DNA of 64,000 bases from JBAXPV01 sp037132075 (GTDB lineage Bacteria > Bacteroidota > Bacteroidia > Bacteroidales > CAIXZF01): positions 77,064-141,063 of the forward strand of contig JBAXPV010000005.1 in assembly GCA_037132075.1 (NCBI GenBank), given 5' to 3'. The translations under genes and the position numbers were made by a program. The stretch's first letter is position 1, and the number at the start of each line of letters is the position of its first letter. The notes under the pieces are model-generated. The model was not told the DNA's origin and made no database searches. It was given only the letters and a program-made list of their open reading frames with translations. Positions 52,639 to 62,307 of this stretch are shown here, in pieces.

Positions 52639-53517
52639 TTACCATTCGATACTATCTTCTAGCTTTATGTTAAACACATCCTCCTCATCGAGTCCATGCC
52701 AACGACAGCCTTTTTTTGTGCACATATAGAAATCAATGAGTTTGGTGCGGGCACTTACAGCGATCCTTGCGGCCGGCGAACCACAGGCACCGCATTGATG
52801 ATCAGCATTGATGAGTGATTTTTCACAATGCGGACACGCAATCTCGTGAATCAACTGATCTTCAGGGAGATATACTGTTGACTTCGTAGAAAAAACATTC
52901 AGATAAGGAGACAACAAAACATATCCGGCTTCATCCTGAACAACTTTTAGCTTGAGCATATCATCTTCAATAAGACTTAGCTTACAATGCGGGCAATACG
53001 CATGCAGGAAGCTGCCTGTTTCAATAATTTCCAGGTGTGCCTCCGGTTTTTTACCTTCGGATCCAGGCAGATCATTATGTGAAACATGCTCAGGGATTTT
53101 ATTAACACGCTGATCCTCATACCCATAGTCCTCATAGAGGCGTTGTAATACATGGGTAAGATCCTCAAATTCAACAAAATGACTTTTACAGCCATAACGG
53201 GAACAGAAGCTAACCTTTCCTTCCATATCCAGAAACAAGGGAACCATGGGCGCGCCGCAGTTGACACATTCTTGTTTTGAAGTAATCTGCTTCTTGCATG
53301 ACGGACATGACAGCCTGGTAAGCTGGTCTTTGTCAATGGCAATGTCACAAGTATAATTGTAACTTCCATAAATCGAACTCAGACACACAAAACCACTTTG
53401 TCCATTGCTTTCGATTCCCAGGCGGATACTGGGTTTATTGTCGACAGGATGGTTTCCATCCATCAGGGACACGCCACAAATAGGGCATTTGACGCTAAGT
53501 GAAACAAAATCGTACAT
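52639..53517 (-). CDS. Tandem zinc-ribbon protein of unknown function
   Basis: A 292-residue protein composed of two similar halves (about 1-125 and 165-292). Each half has CPxC or CPICG at the start, a beta stretch, CPSCKKQI/CPHCEKSLI, CVNCGAP/CGACGSP and a C..R.GC..H end, i.e. several zinc-ribbon knuckles. No signal peptide, so cytosolic. I do not recognise a named family. It lies 80 bp downstream of the minus-strand GAF-REC-PPDK_N gene and may be co-transcribed with it, suggesting joint function. Confidence 0.72.
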   Translation of the reverse strand: MYDFVSLSVKCPICGVSLMDGNHPVDNKPSIRLGIESNGQSGFVCLSSIYGSYNYTCDIAIDKDQLTRLSCPSCKKQITSKQECVNCGAPMVPLFLDMEGKVSFCSRYGCKSHFVEFEDLTHVLQRLYEDYGYEDQRVNKIPEHVSHNDLPGSEGKKPEAHLEIIETGSFLHAYCPHCKLSLIEDDMLKLKVVQDEAGYVLLSPYLNVFSTKSTVYLPEDQLIHEIACPHCEKSLINADHQCGACGSPAARIAVSARTKLIDFYMCTKKGCRWHGLDEEDVFNIKLEDSIEW

Positions 53518-53597
53518 GAGATATCTTTTTTATACGCAATAATAAGCAAATTTGGACAGCTTTGTCAACAGATAGAAAAAATAGTTTTGCTTACAGG

Positions 53598-56500
53598 CTA
53601 ATCTCTCTTATAGGTAATCACCGTTATCCTCTTTTTTCCATCCATTTTAACGGTCAACGGTTTTGGAAACCGGATATGCCGGAAAAACTTTGACTGTTTC
53701 ACCAATGGCTGTGCGGCTAAAACATCCCAGGCAATAAAGTTATTATGGATCCCTTGTTGTACCGAGAAGTACCCGACATTCATCGACGTGACATTATGAA
53801 AGAAATGAGACCCTGAAGATGCATCAAGTGGAAAATCTTCCAGGTTGGTTTCAATGATCACTTTTGCCTGGCTGATCTGTGGCCAATTTACCGGGATCCC
53901 GATCCATCGGTCACGGGTTCCCCAGCGGCCGGGACCGATCAATATGTATTTCCGGCCGTCTTTCATCATTTGTTTGTTAAGCTTTTCTATCTCACTGACC
54001 ATTTCCAGTGTGCATGATTTGTCAAAAGTCGCAGGATCGCAATAGATGACATCGTCAATGCCATCGATTAGTCCATTACCCATCCCCTTTTCCGATAACA
54101 ACACCATATCTTCCCTTGGGATCTCTTCCAGGTTTACGGTATAGTCCTGGACACTTCCAATCAAAGGTTTTATTTGAAGCAGATAAAAAGATGCACGGTT
54201 TTTAGCATCCCTGTTGAGATCAACAGCAAACTCAATTTCAACAGGACAACCCATAGCTTCTTTGACAACATCCAGCACAACCTCAATGGTTTTCGCAAGA
54301 GGGATGTAATTGTATTTCAATATATTACAAAAGTTTACGATCCGAGGGCCTGCATGGGTTATCCCTGGGACGATGCGGTTATTTTCGGCATCGTACACTG
54401 AAGCACAATGTCTAAGATTGCCATGCTGTTCGGCTACATCGATATCCAACTGAACCAAACCCGCCATTTCACCTTCTAAAAGATTGAATTCCTGTTTTGT
54501 AAGATCGACAGCAATAAATTCAACCTGGGAGTTCTTGAACTGGTCCTTAGGTGAGTTGATCTCGAGGCTAGGATATGAGGGTGCGAAACGATAGGCCCTA
54601 TCACCTTCCACAACATATTTCCCAAGTCCAACAGCAGTAACCGCAAAGCCTTCTTCAGGCTTCATATGTGCAAAGGGGTAATAGTTGTAGGATTGTGCCA
54701 CCCCGCTGATATGCGGATAATAACAATCGCCGAAACGATTTCCCACAACTTCCTGGATGACAACGGCCATCTTTTCTTCTTCCAGCTTATAGTTGATGGC
54801 TTCAATATAACCCCTGGCCATTTGTGAAAAAATGGATGCATAAACGAGTTTGATTGCAGCAGCAGCCTGTTCGAGCCTGACTGCAAGATCTGTATGGCAG
54901 TTGGGAAGCAGGTAAGTCTCAAAGATTCCGGCAAAAGGCTGCATCAGGGAATCCTCAAACATGCCGGAGGACCGGATTGCTATAGGATTTTTAATCAGCT
55001 TTAGAATCGCCTTCAGCTTACGCATTACACCATCAGTAAGCTTTCCTTCTATAAATATCTTTTTAATTTCATCGTAATCTGAAACATCCATTATTTTCTC
55101 CTGGATGTGGTTTCTTTCCATAAAATAGTCGAACTCATCAGTGCCAATAATCGAGGTTTTGGGAGCACAGATATTGATTTCAGGCAGTTGCTGAGAAAAA
55201 TCATAATGATAAATGAGGCTGTTGACGAAGGCAAGTCCTCGTCCTTTACCACCCATTGATCCAGAAGAAAGGCTCAGGATGTTACTGGCATCGGTAATCA
55301 GGCTCTCTTCAAAAGGAATGACCTTGCCCCTGTTCTGTTCATTACGAAAAGTCTGAATGACCTGAATAAGGTGGCTACGAATTTCATTGGCATTGTGAAA
55401 GTCAGTTACTTTGGAGGGGTTCAGGATTTTCGCTGCCTGGATCTCACCCCTGGCCATAAGCCAGAGTGAAAAATGATTTTTGCGTGCATGAAACAGCAGT
55501 GAATCATCAGGTATCGTACGAAGCTGATTTTCAAACTCTTTCAATGTTTTTGCCACTGCAATCTGCGAACCTTCCTTGTCTCTGTAAATAAAATTCCCAA
55601 AGCCCAGGAAGTGCTGAATAAAACTCCGAAAATCCTGGGAGAGGGTATCGGAATTTTTGTCGATAAACGAAGAATGAAGCTCATACGCTCTTTGTGCGTT
55701 AGAAGAATCAGATGACTGAATAATGGTTGGCAGGTCATTAACCTGAGAACGAATATATTGAATCAGCTTCATCCCGGCAAAAGAATCCAGTTTCGAATCT
55801 TTGTCGAACTTCATGTCAGTGATCAGGCAAAGCATATAATCTTTATAGCGCTCAAAGATGTTAATGGCTTCTTCATAGTTAGTTGCCATGAGGATCTTGG
55901 GTCGGGCTCTGAGACGAAGCACCCTATAAAGTTCATCTGTGCTTACATCATCAATGATTCGCTTTGTTTGCTCCAATACAATATTATAAAGCATCGGCAG
56001 GTAGCGGGAATAGAATATTGCAGAATCCTCAACCAGGAGGATGATACGTACAAGTCCAAGCCGGGTGTCATTTTCAGCATTGATTTTATCCTCAAGATGT
56101 TTGATCATGGCAAAAAAGATCCTTGAGTCGCCATTCCAAACAAAACTCTTGTCGATAGAGGTAAACTTATTGGGGATCTCCCTAATCAGCGCAACGTCGC
56201 TATTGTTATTAAACAGCAGATATAGAGGAATATATGGATATTCTTCCTTGATTTTCTGGCTAATCTCCAGGGGTTGATTTTTGTCAACGCCCATCATGAT
56301 GATAACCATATCGAAATGCCTGGTCATTAATTCCTCCCTGGCCTCCTCCAGCGAAGAGGCACCCGTAATACGCGGCACAGAGGTCAGGCTAAGGGTATAA
56401 TACTCTCCCAATACATATTCTGAAAATCGTCCTTCTTTTTCGATACTATAGGCATCATATAAATTTGCAATCAAAAGGATGTCTTTGACTTTAAACAGCA

Positions 56501-57083
56501 TCAGGTCATGATAGACATCTCTGTCGATATTGTTCTTATTAAGGAACTTACGCAAAAGCTGTTTCGACGCCGGCTTGGGGTCTTTCAACTCTTTGTCTGT
56601 TTTTGCAGTTTCTGTTTTTCTTGCTGAGGCAAATAAAGCCTTGGCAGTATAGCTATTCAGATACCCTGTGATCAAGCTGGTAAGGTTCGTGATCAAGTGA
56701 CGTTCCTCCGCCATGAATGGCCCTTCGTCGAGGGTGACGAATTCACGAAGATATACGATTTGGATTGTCCCTTTCCTGCCATCGATAGTTTCGAAGGTTT
56801 GCTGTTGCATCCATTTTGTCGGGATGAAATTCCCCGTTCTGAATTCTTTTTCGGCATAACGGATCCGGGCGGCAGTATAGTCGGGATATTGCCAGGCAGA
56901 AGGCAATGACATGCATATTTGATGTAAGGTGTCGTCGACAGGCTTTCCCTCCCTGATTAGCTGTGATGTCTTATTGATTGCCGCAAGTTCTTTGAGACGT
57001 TCTTTGCTTTCGAAAAGCAAGCGGCTGTATTCCGAACCCTGGTCTGAAGGCGGATTTGTTTTGTTTAAGTCGTCGAGATCCAT
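53598..57083 (-). CDS. GAF-like/REC/PPDK nucleotide-binding domain regulatory protein
   Basis: A 1161-residue cytosolic protein. Residues 20-150 resemble a GAF sensor region with a coiled helix in front; 200-330 look like a degenerate receiver; about 345-500 look like a receiver domain with the acidic pair in VEDS, ITDMKF carrying the probable phospho-Asp, and the IIQSSD strand; from about 615 is the PPDK/PEP-synthase N-terminal nucleotide-binding domain (GSMGGKGRGLAFVN, IRSSGMFEDS, a later IEFAVDL and LQIKPL). The phospho-His and PEP-binding domains of true PEP synthase are absent. So it is more likely a signalling or phosphotransfer protein than a PEP synthase. Partner unknown. Confidence 0.78.
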   Translation of the reverse strand: MDLDDLNKTNPPSDQGSEYSRLLFESKERLKELAAINKTSQLIREGKPVDDTLHQICMSLPSAWQYPDYTAARIRYAEKEFRTGNFIPTKWMQQQTFETIDGRKGTIQIVYLREFVTLDEGPFMAEERHLITNLTSLITGYLNSYTAKALFASARKTETAKTDKELKDPKPASKQLLRKFLNKNNIDRDVYHDLMLFKVKDILLIANLYDAYSIEKEGRFSEYVLGEYYTLSLTSVPRITGASSLEEAREELMTRHFDMVIIMMGVDKNQPLEISQKIKEEYPYIPLYLLFNNNSDVALIREIPNKFTSIDKSFVWNGDSRIFFAMIKHLEDKINAENDTRLGLVRIILLVEDSAIFYSRYLPMLYNIVLEQTKRIIDDVSTDELYRVLRLRARPKILMATNYEEAINIFERYKDYMLCLITDMKFDKDSKLDSFAGMKLIQYIRSQVNDLPTIIQSSDSSNAQRAYELHSSFIDKNSDTLSQDFRSFIQHFLGFGNFIYRDKEGSQIAVAKTLKEFENQLRTIPDDSLLFHARKNHFSLWLMARGEIQAAKILNPSKVTDFHNANEIRSHLIQVIQTFRNEQNRGKVIPFEESLITDASNILSLSSGSMGGKGRGLAFVNSLIYHYDFSQQLPEINICAPKTSIIGTDEFDYFMERNHIQEKIMDVSDYDEIKKIFIEGKLTDGVMRKLKAILKLIKNPIAIRSSGMFEDSLMQPFAGIFETYLLPNCHTDLAVRLEQAAAAIKLVYASIFSQMARGYIEAINYKLEEEKMAVVIQEVVGNRFGDCYYPHISGVAQSYNYYPFAHMKPEEGFAVTAVGLGKYVVEGDRAYRFAPSYPSLEINSPKDQFKNSQVEFIAVDLTKQEFNLLEGEMAGLVQLDIDVAEQHGNLRHCASVYDAENNRIVPGITHAGPRIVNFCNILKYNYIPLAKTIEVVLDVVKEAMGCPVEIEFAVDLNRDAKNRASFYLLQIKPLIGSVQDYTVNLEEIPREDMVLLSEKGMGNGLIDGIDDVIYCDPATFDKSCTLEMVSEIEKLNKQMMKDGRKYILIGPGRWGTRDRWIGIPVNWPQISQAKVIIETNLEDFPLDASSGSHFFHNVTSMNVGYFSVQQGIHNNFIAWDVLAAQPLVKQSKFFRHIRFPKPLTVKMDGKKRITVITYKRD

Positions 57084-57149
57084 GGTAGTATATTTAGAGT
57101 ATAAATTGGGGGCAAAACAAAGAGATCAATAAGCAGGGTCCTAAATTAT

Positions 57150-59063
57150 TTAATTACCACAAACAGGAGGAATAAAGCTTGCGTTCACATCACCAGCGCA
57201 AATACCACTTATATTAACAGTAAATGAGGCAGGGCCATTAACAACTAAGGCAGGGGTTTCAAATAACCAATCAGGGATCAGAAACATATTCTTCACTTGA
57301 TTAAATCGCAAAACGGTATAGTATGCATCCGAGGCGTTGAGGTAGTTGTTGTTATTAATATCTCCGGCTTTCAAACGCAATCCACTTAAAGTTATAAAAC
57401 CGGCGAAATGCCTGATAATGCTCATTGCATCCGTTGCATTTACGCCACCCCAGGCCATATTTGTTTTAGCTGTCAGGATGTAATTACCATTTGTGACACT
57501 ATCAAACAAATAATCCCCATTCTGATCAGTATCGGCACTGTCGACCAGGGTTCCTCCTGATGTTTTCAAGTATACTTTTGAGCAGGTCAGCGGGCTATTC
57601 AGGGGCGAATTGTCATAGCTAAGCTTACCCGAAATCGTTGAAATCGGATTGCTAAACAATTTGGCAATAAAAAAATCGCTGGTTCCAGTGCCTGAATTTG
57701 TGAGCGTTGTTGCACCCATCGTTATTGACGGACTGGAAAACTGCCCTGCCAGGAACACATCTCCATATAAATCGCTTAAGACATAATTCCCAATTTCGTT
57801 ACCCGAGCCTCCAATACTCCTCGCCCACTGAACAATTCCGTCATTATTATATTTCACAAAAAACAAGTCCTGATTTGAGGATCCAGAGTTTAATAAAGTA
57901 ATGGAACCAAAAGTAATGGAAGGACTTTGGAAATATCCAGTTGCGTAGACATTGCCATCCTTATCTGAATATATGCTATTGATGACGTCATTGTTGCTGC
58001 TTCCAGATGCGCCTTTTACCCACATCACACTACCCGAGCTATTATATTTCACCAGGAATAAATCGAGTGAAGGGGCAGAAGTATTGCTAAGGCTAAAAGA
58101 CCCGAAAGAGATAGAATTACTTTTAAAATAACCCCCGATGAATGAATTTCCAGCCGGATCTACGGTCAGTGACAAGCCATAATCATGGTCTGCACTGCCA
58201 GCGCTTTTCCCCCAGATCACATTTCCTGAACCATCAAATTTAAACAAATAGATATCCTGGTTTGGCGCGGATGTATTAAAAACGCTGACGGAACCATAAG
58301 TAACTTTGGTATCCTGAAAATGTCCTTTACCATATATATTGCCCACGTTGTCGACCCAGATATAATTCATTGAATTGCTGCTGTTGGTGTTGGTTGCAGT
58401 TTTAGCCCAAAGCACATTTCCAGATTCATCATATTTCACCAGGAATGAATTCCCGTAGGGAGTGCTGTAGTTATTCAGCGTAAATGTTCCAAAAACAATA
58501 GAAGGGCTTTTAAAATACCCTGACATACAGACATTGCCCTGAGGGTCACAGGCAACGGCCAGTCCAAAGTCACCATAATTGCCACCAGCTCTTTTCGCCC
58601 ATAACACATTCCCTAAGGGATCATACTTTACGATAAACACATCCTGGTTCGGAGCATTTGCGTTGGTCAGGCTAATGCTGCCAAAGCTGATGGATGAAGA
58701 AGCGAAATAGCCTGTTACATAAACATTCCCGGCAGCATCGTTACATAAATAATTAACATTACTACCATTCATGGCATTGAAGTTACGGGCCCAGAGAACA
58801 TTCCCGCTTGGATCATATTTAACAAGGAAAACGCTTTGATTAGGACTCGCTGGGTTTGAGAGAGTGGTCCCTCCAAAAGTTAATGTCGAACTGGAAAATG
58901 CTCCACTTACATATACATTCGCATTATTGTCGATAGAGATGGTATAGGCCTGATCATTAGCCGTGCCTCCGCCACTTTGCTTTTTAGCCCATCCCCAGCC
59001 GGGGACCTGAGCATTAAGAATCCCACAAAAAGCCAGCATCAACAAGGTTAACTTGAGTTTCAT
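57150..59063 (-). CDS. Secreted SBBP-type beta-propeller protein with dockerin-like C-terminus
   Basis: A 637-residue protein; ATG 59063 heads a signal peptide (LLMLAFCGILNAQ). Residues 25-450 are seven SBBP-like repeats built on GNVYVTGYF / SITFGSxxL / DLFLVKYDxxGNVLWAK. Then a carboxypeptidase-regulatory/SdrD-B-like domain (ISGKLSYDNSP, DQNGDYLFDSV), then a dockerin-like pair (VNATDAMSIIRHFAG and AGDINNNNYLNASDAYYTVLRF). The end CAGDVNASFIPPVCGN is not a canonical T9SS tail. A role in an extracellular complex is possible. Confidence 0.78.
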   Translation of the reverse strand: MKLKLTLLMLAFCGILNAQVPGWGWAKKQSGGGTANDQAYTISIDNNANVYVSGAFSSSTLTFGGTTLSNPASPNQSVFLVKYDPSGNVLWARNFNAMNGSNVNYLCNDAAGNVYVTGYFASSSISFGSISLTNANAPNQDVFIVKYDPLGNVLWAKRAGGNYGDFGLAVACDPQGNVCMSGYFKSPSIVFGTFTLNNYSTPYGNSFLVKYDESGNVLWAKTATNTNSSNSMNYIWVDNVGNIYGKGHFQDTKVTYGSVSVFNTSAPNQDIYLFKFDGSGNVIWGKSAGSADHDYGLSLTVDPAGNSFIGGYFKSNSISFGSFSLSNTSAPSLDLFLVKYNSSGSVMWVKGASGSSNNDVINSIYSDKDGNVYATGYFQSPSITFGSITLLNSGSSNQDLFFVKYNNDGIVQWARSIGGSGNEIGNYVLSDLYGDVFLAGQFSSPSITMGATTLTNSGTGTSDFFIAKLFSNPISTISGKLSYDNSPLNSPLTCSKVYLKTSGGTLVDSADTDQNGDYLFDSVTNGNYILTAKTNMAWGGVNATDAMSIIRHFAGFITLSGLRLKAGDINNNNYLNASDAYYTVLRFNQVKNMFLIPDWLFETPALVVNGPASFTVNISGICAGDVNASFIPPVCGN

Positions 59064-59296
59064 AGTTAAGGTATCTGTTTTTAGCGTGCTGAATCCGCAC
59101 TGATTAGTTGATTGAGTAGTGTTTTTTAGCGAATGGAAGGAAGTACGGACATTTCCCGCTTTCAATAAACAAATTTAGAGAATTCCAATACAAAATGAAG
59201 ATTAACAGCATTTAGAAATGCACTTTAAAATTATTCTAAATTAACTACTTAAGGCAAAATAAAAGCTTATTGTGAATTCGCAAACAGTTTATTGTT

Positions 59297-59304
59297 TAAC
59301 TTTG
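59297..59304 (+). promoter_or_regulatory. -7 promoter element TAACTTTG of gdhA
   Basis: TAACTTTG matches TAnnTTTG 47 bp before the ATG at 59351; TTG at 59270-59272 is a loose -33 candidate with a 24-bp spacer. Confidence 0.55.
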
Positions 59305-59350
59305 TGTCCTCTTTAAACAATATTAACAAACAAAAAAAACACGCAGTACT

Positions 59351-60706
59351 ATGACAAAAGAGGTTTTAGACCAAAAGGTCAATGAATTCATGGTAAAAGT
59401 GATTGCTAAAAACCCATCAGAGCTCGAATTTCACCAAGCTGTGAAGGAAGTTGTTGAGTCACTCATCCCATTTATCGAAGAAAATCCGAAATATACAGAT
59501 GGTAAGATCCTCGAGAGGATGGTTGAGCCTGAAAGAGTCCTGATGTTCAGGGTTCCCTGGCTGAATGACAAAGGCGAGATCCAAATTAACCGTGGTTTCA
59601 GAATCGAAATGAATAGCGCAATCGGACCTTACAAAGGTGGTCTGCGTTTCCACCCAACCGTAAACCTTGGCATTTTAAAATTCCTTGCTTTCGAACAAAT
59701 TTTCAAAAACAGTCTGACCACACTTCCTATGGGCGGTGGTAAAGGCGGATCTGATTTCGATCCTAAAGGCAAGTCAGACAATGAAGTAATGAAATTCTGC
59801 CAAAGCTTCATGACAGAACTCCAACGTCATATTGGACCTGACACTGACGTTCCAGCTGGTGACATCGGAGTTGGTGGTCGTGAGATCGGATTCCTTTTCG
59901 GACAATACAAAAGGCTTCGTAACGAGTTCACCGGCGTTCTTACCGGAAAAGGCCTCGAGTATGGTGGCAGTTTGATTCGTCCTGAAGCAACAGGTTATGG
60001 TGCAACTTATTTCGCAAAAGAAATGCTTGCCACCCGTGGTCTGGACATTAAGGGAAAAACTGTTGTTATCTCCGGTTCAGGTAACGTTTCACAATATGCT
60101 TGTGAGAAAGTAACCCAATTCGGTGGTAAAGTTGTTACCCTTAGTGATTCAAACGGATTTATTTATGATCCCAATGGAATCGATGCTGAAAAACTCGCTT
60201 TCGTGATGCATTTGAAGAATGTAAAACGTGGTCGTATCTCTGAATATGCTGACAAATATGGTGTTGAATATTTCGAAGGAAAACGTCCTTGGGGTATCAA
60301 ATGTGATATCGCTATGCCATGTGCTACTCAGAATGAAGTCAACGGTGAAGAGGCTAAAGTTCTCGTTGCCAATGGTTGCTATTGCGTTTCTGAAGGTGCT
60401 AACATGCCATCGAATCCAGATGCAATCGAGGTTTATCTCAACGCTAAAGTTCTCTATGGTCTTGGAAAAGCTGCCAACGCTGGTGGTGTTGCCACTTCAG
60501 GTCTCGAAATGAGCCAAAACTCAATGAGATTAAGCTGGACCCGTGAGAAAGTTGACGAAGAATTACAGACGATTATGATCAACATTCATAAGACTTGTGT
60601 AAAATATGGTACTGAATCAGATGGCTACATCAACTACATGAAGGGCGCTAACATTGGTGGTTTCGTGAAGATGGCCGATGCGATGCTAGCTCAGGGACTT
60701 GTATAA
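59351..60706 (+). CDS. gdhA: Glutamate dehydrogenase, NADP-type (GDH family I)
   Basis: A 451-residue enzyme of normal length for hexameric GDH. Catalytic and substrate motifs are visible: GPYKGGLRFHP, PMGGGKGGSDFDPKGKSDNEVM, DVPAGDIGVGGREIG, and the Rossmann VVISGSGNVSQYACEKV. The length and the GGKGGSDFDPKGK block suit the NADP-dependent biosynthetic type. It links 2-oxoglutarate to glutamate and consumes NADPH, tying in with the Stn-like transhydrogenase. Codon usage looks like a highly expressed gene. Followed by a strong terminator. Confidence 0.95.
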   Translation: MTKEVLDQKVNEFMVKVIAKNPSELEFHQAVKEVVESLIPFIEENPKYTDGKILERMVEPERVLMFRVPWLNDKGEIQINRGFRIEMNSAIGPYKGGLRFHPTVNLGILKFLAFEQIFKNSLTTLPMGGGKGGSDFDPKGKSDNEVMKFCQSFMTELQRHIGPDTDVPAGDIGVGGREIGFLFGQYKRLRNEFTGVLTGKGLEYGGSLIRPEATGYGATYFAKEMLATRGLDIKGKTVVISGSGNVSQYACEKVTQFGGKVVTLSDSNGFIYDPNGIDAEKLAFVMHLKNVKRGRISEYADKYGVEYFEGKRPWGIKCDIAMPCATQNEVNGEEAKVLVANGCYCVSEGANMPSNPDAIEVYLNAKVLYGLGKAANAGGVATSGLEMSQNSMRLSWTREKVDEELQTIMINIHKTCVKYGTESDGYINYMKGANIGGFVKMADAMLAQGLV

Positions 60707-60793
60707 CACTTCTGCCCATTCTATATTACTCACATTACTCGTAAAACTTAATAGCTTCCATTAACATTTCTCGCATTACTTGTCTACTCGTAA

Positions 60794-60823
60794 AAAAAGC
60801 CGTCTCACATGAGACGGCTTTTT
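60794..60823 (+). terminator. Terminator after gdhA
   Basis: AAAAAGCCGTCTCA (60794-60807) is complementary to TGAGACGGCTTTTT (60810-60823) with a T-rich tail. It also faces the convergent minus-strand gene ending at 60881. Confidence 0.88.
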
Positions 60824-60880
60824 CTTTTATTGGATTGCAGACTGTGTAATTCCGCAACAATCAGGCATTTCTATTAAAAA

Positions 60881-61321
60881 TTATTCCTCTTCGAATATTT
60901 CGATTTTCTCGATCTTATCTCCCTGGCGTATCGCATCAATCACCTCAAGACCTTCATAAACCTTCCCAAAACAAGTATGGTTACGATCGAGATGGGCAGT
61001 GTTGTTACGGCTATGACAGACGAAAAATTGTGAACCACCCGTATTGCGTCCGGCATGAGCCATCGAGAGAACGCCACGGTCATGATATTGATTGTCGCCA
61101 TCCAGCTCACATTTAATGGTATACCCCGGACCACCGGAACCACTGCCATTAGGACAGCCTCCCTGGATCACAAAATCAGGAATCACCCTGTGAAAATTTA
61201 AACCATTGTAATAGCCCTTCTGAGCCAGTGTAACGAAGTTTTCGACGGTCCCTGGGGCATCTTTTTCATAAAAATGAACTTTCATCACTCCCTTAGTTGT
61301 GTGAATTTCAGCACGTTTCAT
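60881..61321 (-). CDS. Cytosolic cyclophilin-type peptidyl-prolyl isomerase
   Basis: A 146-residue single-domain cyclophilin without a signal peptide. Family blocks FHRVIPDFVIQGG, MAHAGRNTGGSQFFVCHS and CFGKVYEGLEVID hold the expected active-site Arg, Phe, Gln and His. Size fits a short bacterial PpiB type. It would assist folding in the cytosol, in contrast to the secreted T9SS cyclophilin at 45791. A -7 box lies at 61361. Confidence 0.92.
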   Translation of the reverse strand: MKRAEIHTTKGVMKVHFYEKDAPGTVENFVTLAQKGYYNGLNFHRVIPDFVIQGGCPNGSGSGGPGYTIKCELDGDNQYHDRGVLSMAHAGRNTGGSQFFVCHSRNNTAHLDRNHTCFGKVYEGLEVIDAIRQGDKIEKIEIFEEE

Positions 61322-61360
61322 AATAATCTCTGTTTTAGTTTGAATAATATTTTAAGGGGA

Positions 61361-61368
61361 CAAAGGTA
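61361..61368 (-). promoter_or_regulatory. -7 promoter element TACCTTTG of the cytosolic cyclophilin
   Basis: Fits TAnnTTTG on the minus strand, 39 bp before the ATG at 61321. Confidence 0.5.
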
Positions 61369-61542
61369 ATAGAAAAAGACTCACTGCAGAGAAAGAGTGA
61401 AACAGAGTTTCGCAGTGAACCGCCATTGAAATCCTCCTTTATACCATACTCAAATCGACGAAAAGCATAAAATGTCCGGTCAAACGCAATTAGCTGCTTT
61501 GTTGGGCTTATATGGGCAACAAAAGCTTGCAGGTAGATTCCA

Positions 61543-61575
61543 TTTGATCTGGCCCCTTGGCCTGACATACATTTG
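61543..61575 (+). promoter_or_regulatory. Textbook Bacteroidota promoter for the 61607 gene
   Basis: TTTG (61543-61546), 21-bp spacer, TACATTTG (61568-61575); the transcript start would be near 61582. The gene has a strong AGGAGG at 61594-61599, 7 bp before the ATG, which is unusual for Bacteroidota. Confidence 0.75.
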
Positions 61576-61606
61576 TCCATTATAATTTAAATCAGGAGGA
61601 CATCCC

Positions 61607-62080
61607 ATGAAAACAATCATTTTACTGACAGCAATCCTGTCAATATCATTAGGCCTCAGTGCCGCAAAAAACAACCCGCCAAACTATGTTACCGCAAACG
61701 GCCAGACATATTTTGGTGAAAAAATAAAAATGGGTATTTCGTATACCCGTATCATCAATTCCGGCGAAGATGCCATTAAAATCGAGAATGCTTCCGTTGA
61801 TTCTTATATGAGAGATGGACATCTTTTTGAACGCTTACCCATGGTTTGTGAAGAAAATGCCCAGGATAAGGTATTCATGGAATACCTTACGACCCGCGGT
61901 GGACTTCGTCTTTACAAATATGCTCATTACGACGAAAACTGTAACCTTTCTGACGGGAATTTCACCAAAGCAACCGCAAAGAATTGCTTCTTTGTGTATA
62001 AAGATGGTAAATTTTACCTAAAGATTGATGAGAAAAACGCCCAATCCTGCCTGCCTTTCTTTGGCATCAATGTTCGTTAA
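61607..62080 (+). CDS. Small secreted protein of unknown function
   Basis: A 157-residue protein with signal peptide (LLTAILSISLGLSAA), starting at ATG 61607 after a strong AGGAGG site. The mature part has three or four cysteines (VCEE, ENCN, KNCFF, SCLPF) and a short beta-rich pattern; it contains no domain I recognise and no T9SS tail, so it should be periplasmic. A monocistronic unit: own promoter and hairpin terminator. Confidence 0.75.
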   Translation: MKTIILLTAILSISLGLSAAKNNPPNYVTANGQTYFGEKIKMGISYTRIINSGEDAIKIENASVDSYMRDGHLFERLPMVCEENAQDKVFMEYLTTRGGLRLYKYAHYDENCNLSDGNFTKATAKNCFFVYKDGKFYLKIDEKNAQSCLPFFGINVR

Positions 62081-62106
62081 TTGACCTCTGTGTTTATTAA
62101 TGCCCT

Positions 62107-62136
62107 AAGCCCTGTGCGATTCTTTGCATGGGGCTT
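62107..62136 (+). terminator. Terminator after the 61607 gene
   Basis: AAGCCCTGTGC and GCATGGGGCTT pair with two imperfect positions, followed by TTTTT. Confidence 0.6.
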
Positions 62137-62155
62137 TTTCCTTTTTGCCCCACCT

Positions 62156-62182
62156 AAGTCCTCCCCGAATCGGGGAGGACTT
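62156..62182. repeat. Intergenic hairpin
   Basis: AAGTCCTCCCCG (62156-62167) and CGGGGAGGACTT (62171-62182), loop AAT. It is the same class as the CCCTCCCC hairpins at 14057-14162; a second half-hairpin of this class at 62231-62250 is cut by the IS. Confidence 0.75.
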
Positions 62183-62275
62183 GGGCTTCGATTAAAAACA
62201 ACACGGTGATAATCAGCATAGAAGTACCTCTTCCCCTCCCTAGATTGGGGTAATGGCGCTAACTTAATAATTATA

Positions 62276-62307
62276 TTATCTTTGTGGTAACTTAAAACCA
62301 AAGATAA
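62276..62307 (+). promoter_or_regulatory. IS promoter within start-codon-masking inverted repeat, copy 2
   Basis: Same arrangement as at 21461-21492: TATCTTTG -7 box in the first arm, second arm ending on the A of the ATG. Confidence 0.55.

Noticed and set aside
53598..57083. Phosphoenolpyruvate synthase
   Set aside because: Only the nucleotide-binding domain is present; the phospho-His and PEP-binding domains are absent and the N-terminus is regulatory.
61335..61674. Minus-strand ORFs upstream of the small secreted protein
   Set aside because: They overlap the promoter and start of the 61607 gene, have no domain, and lack a promoter of their own.
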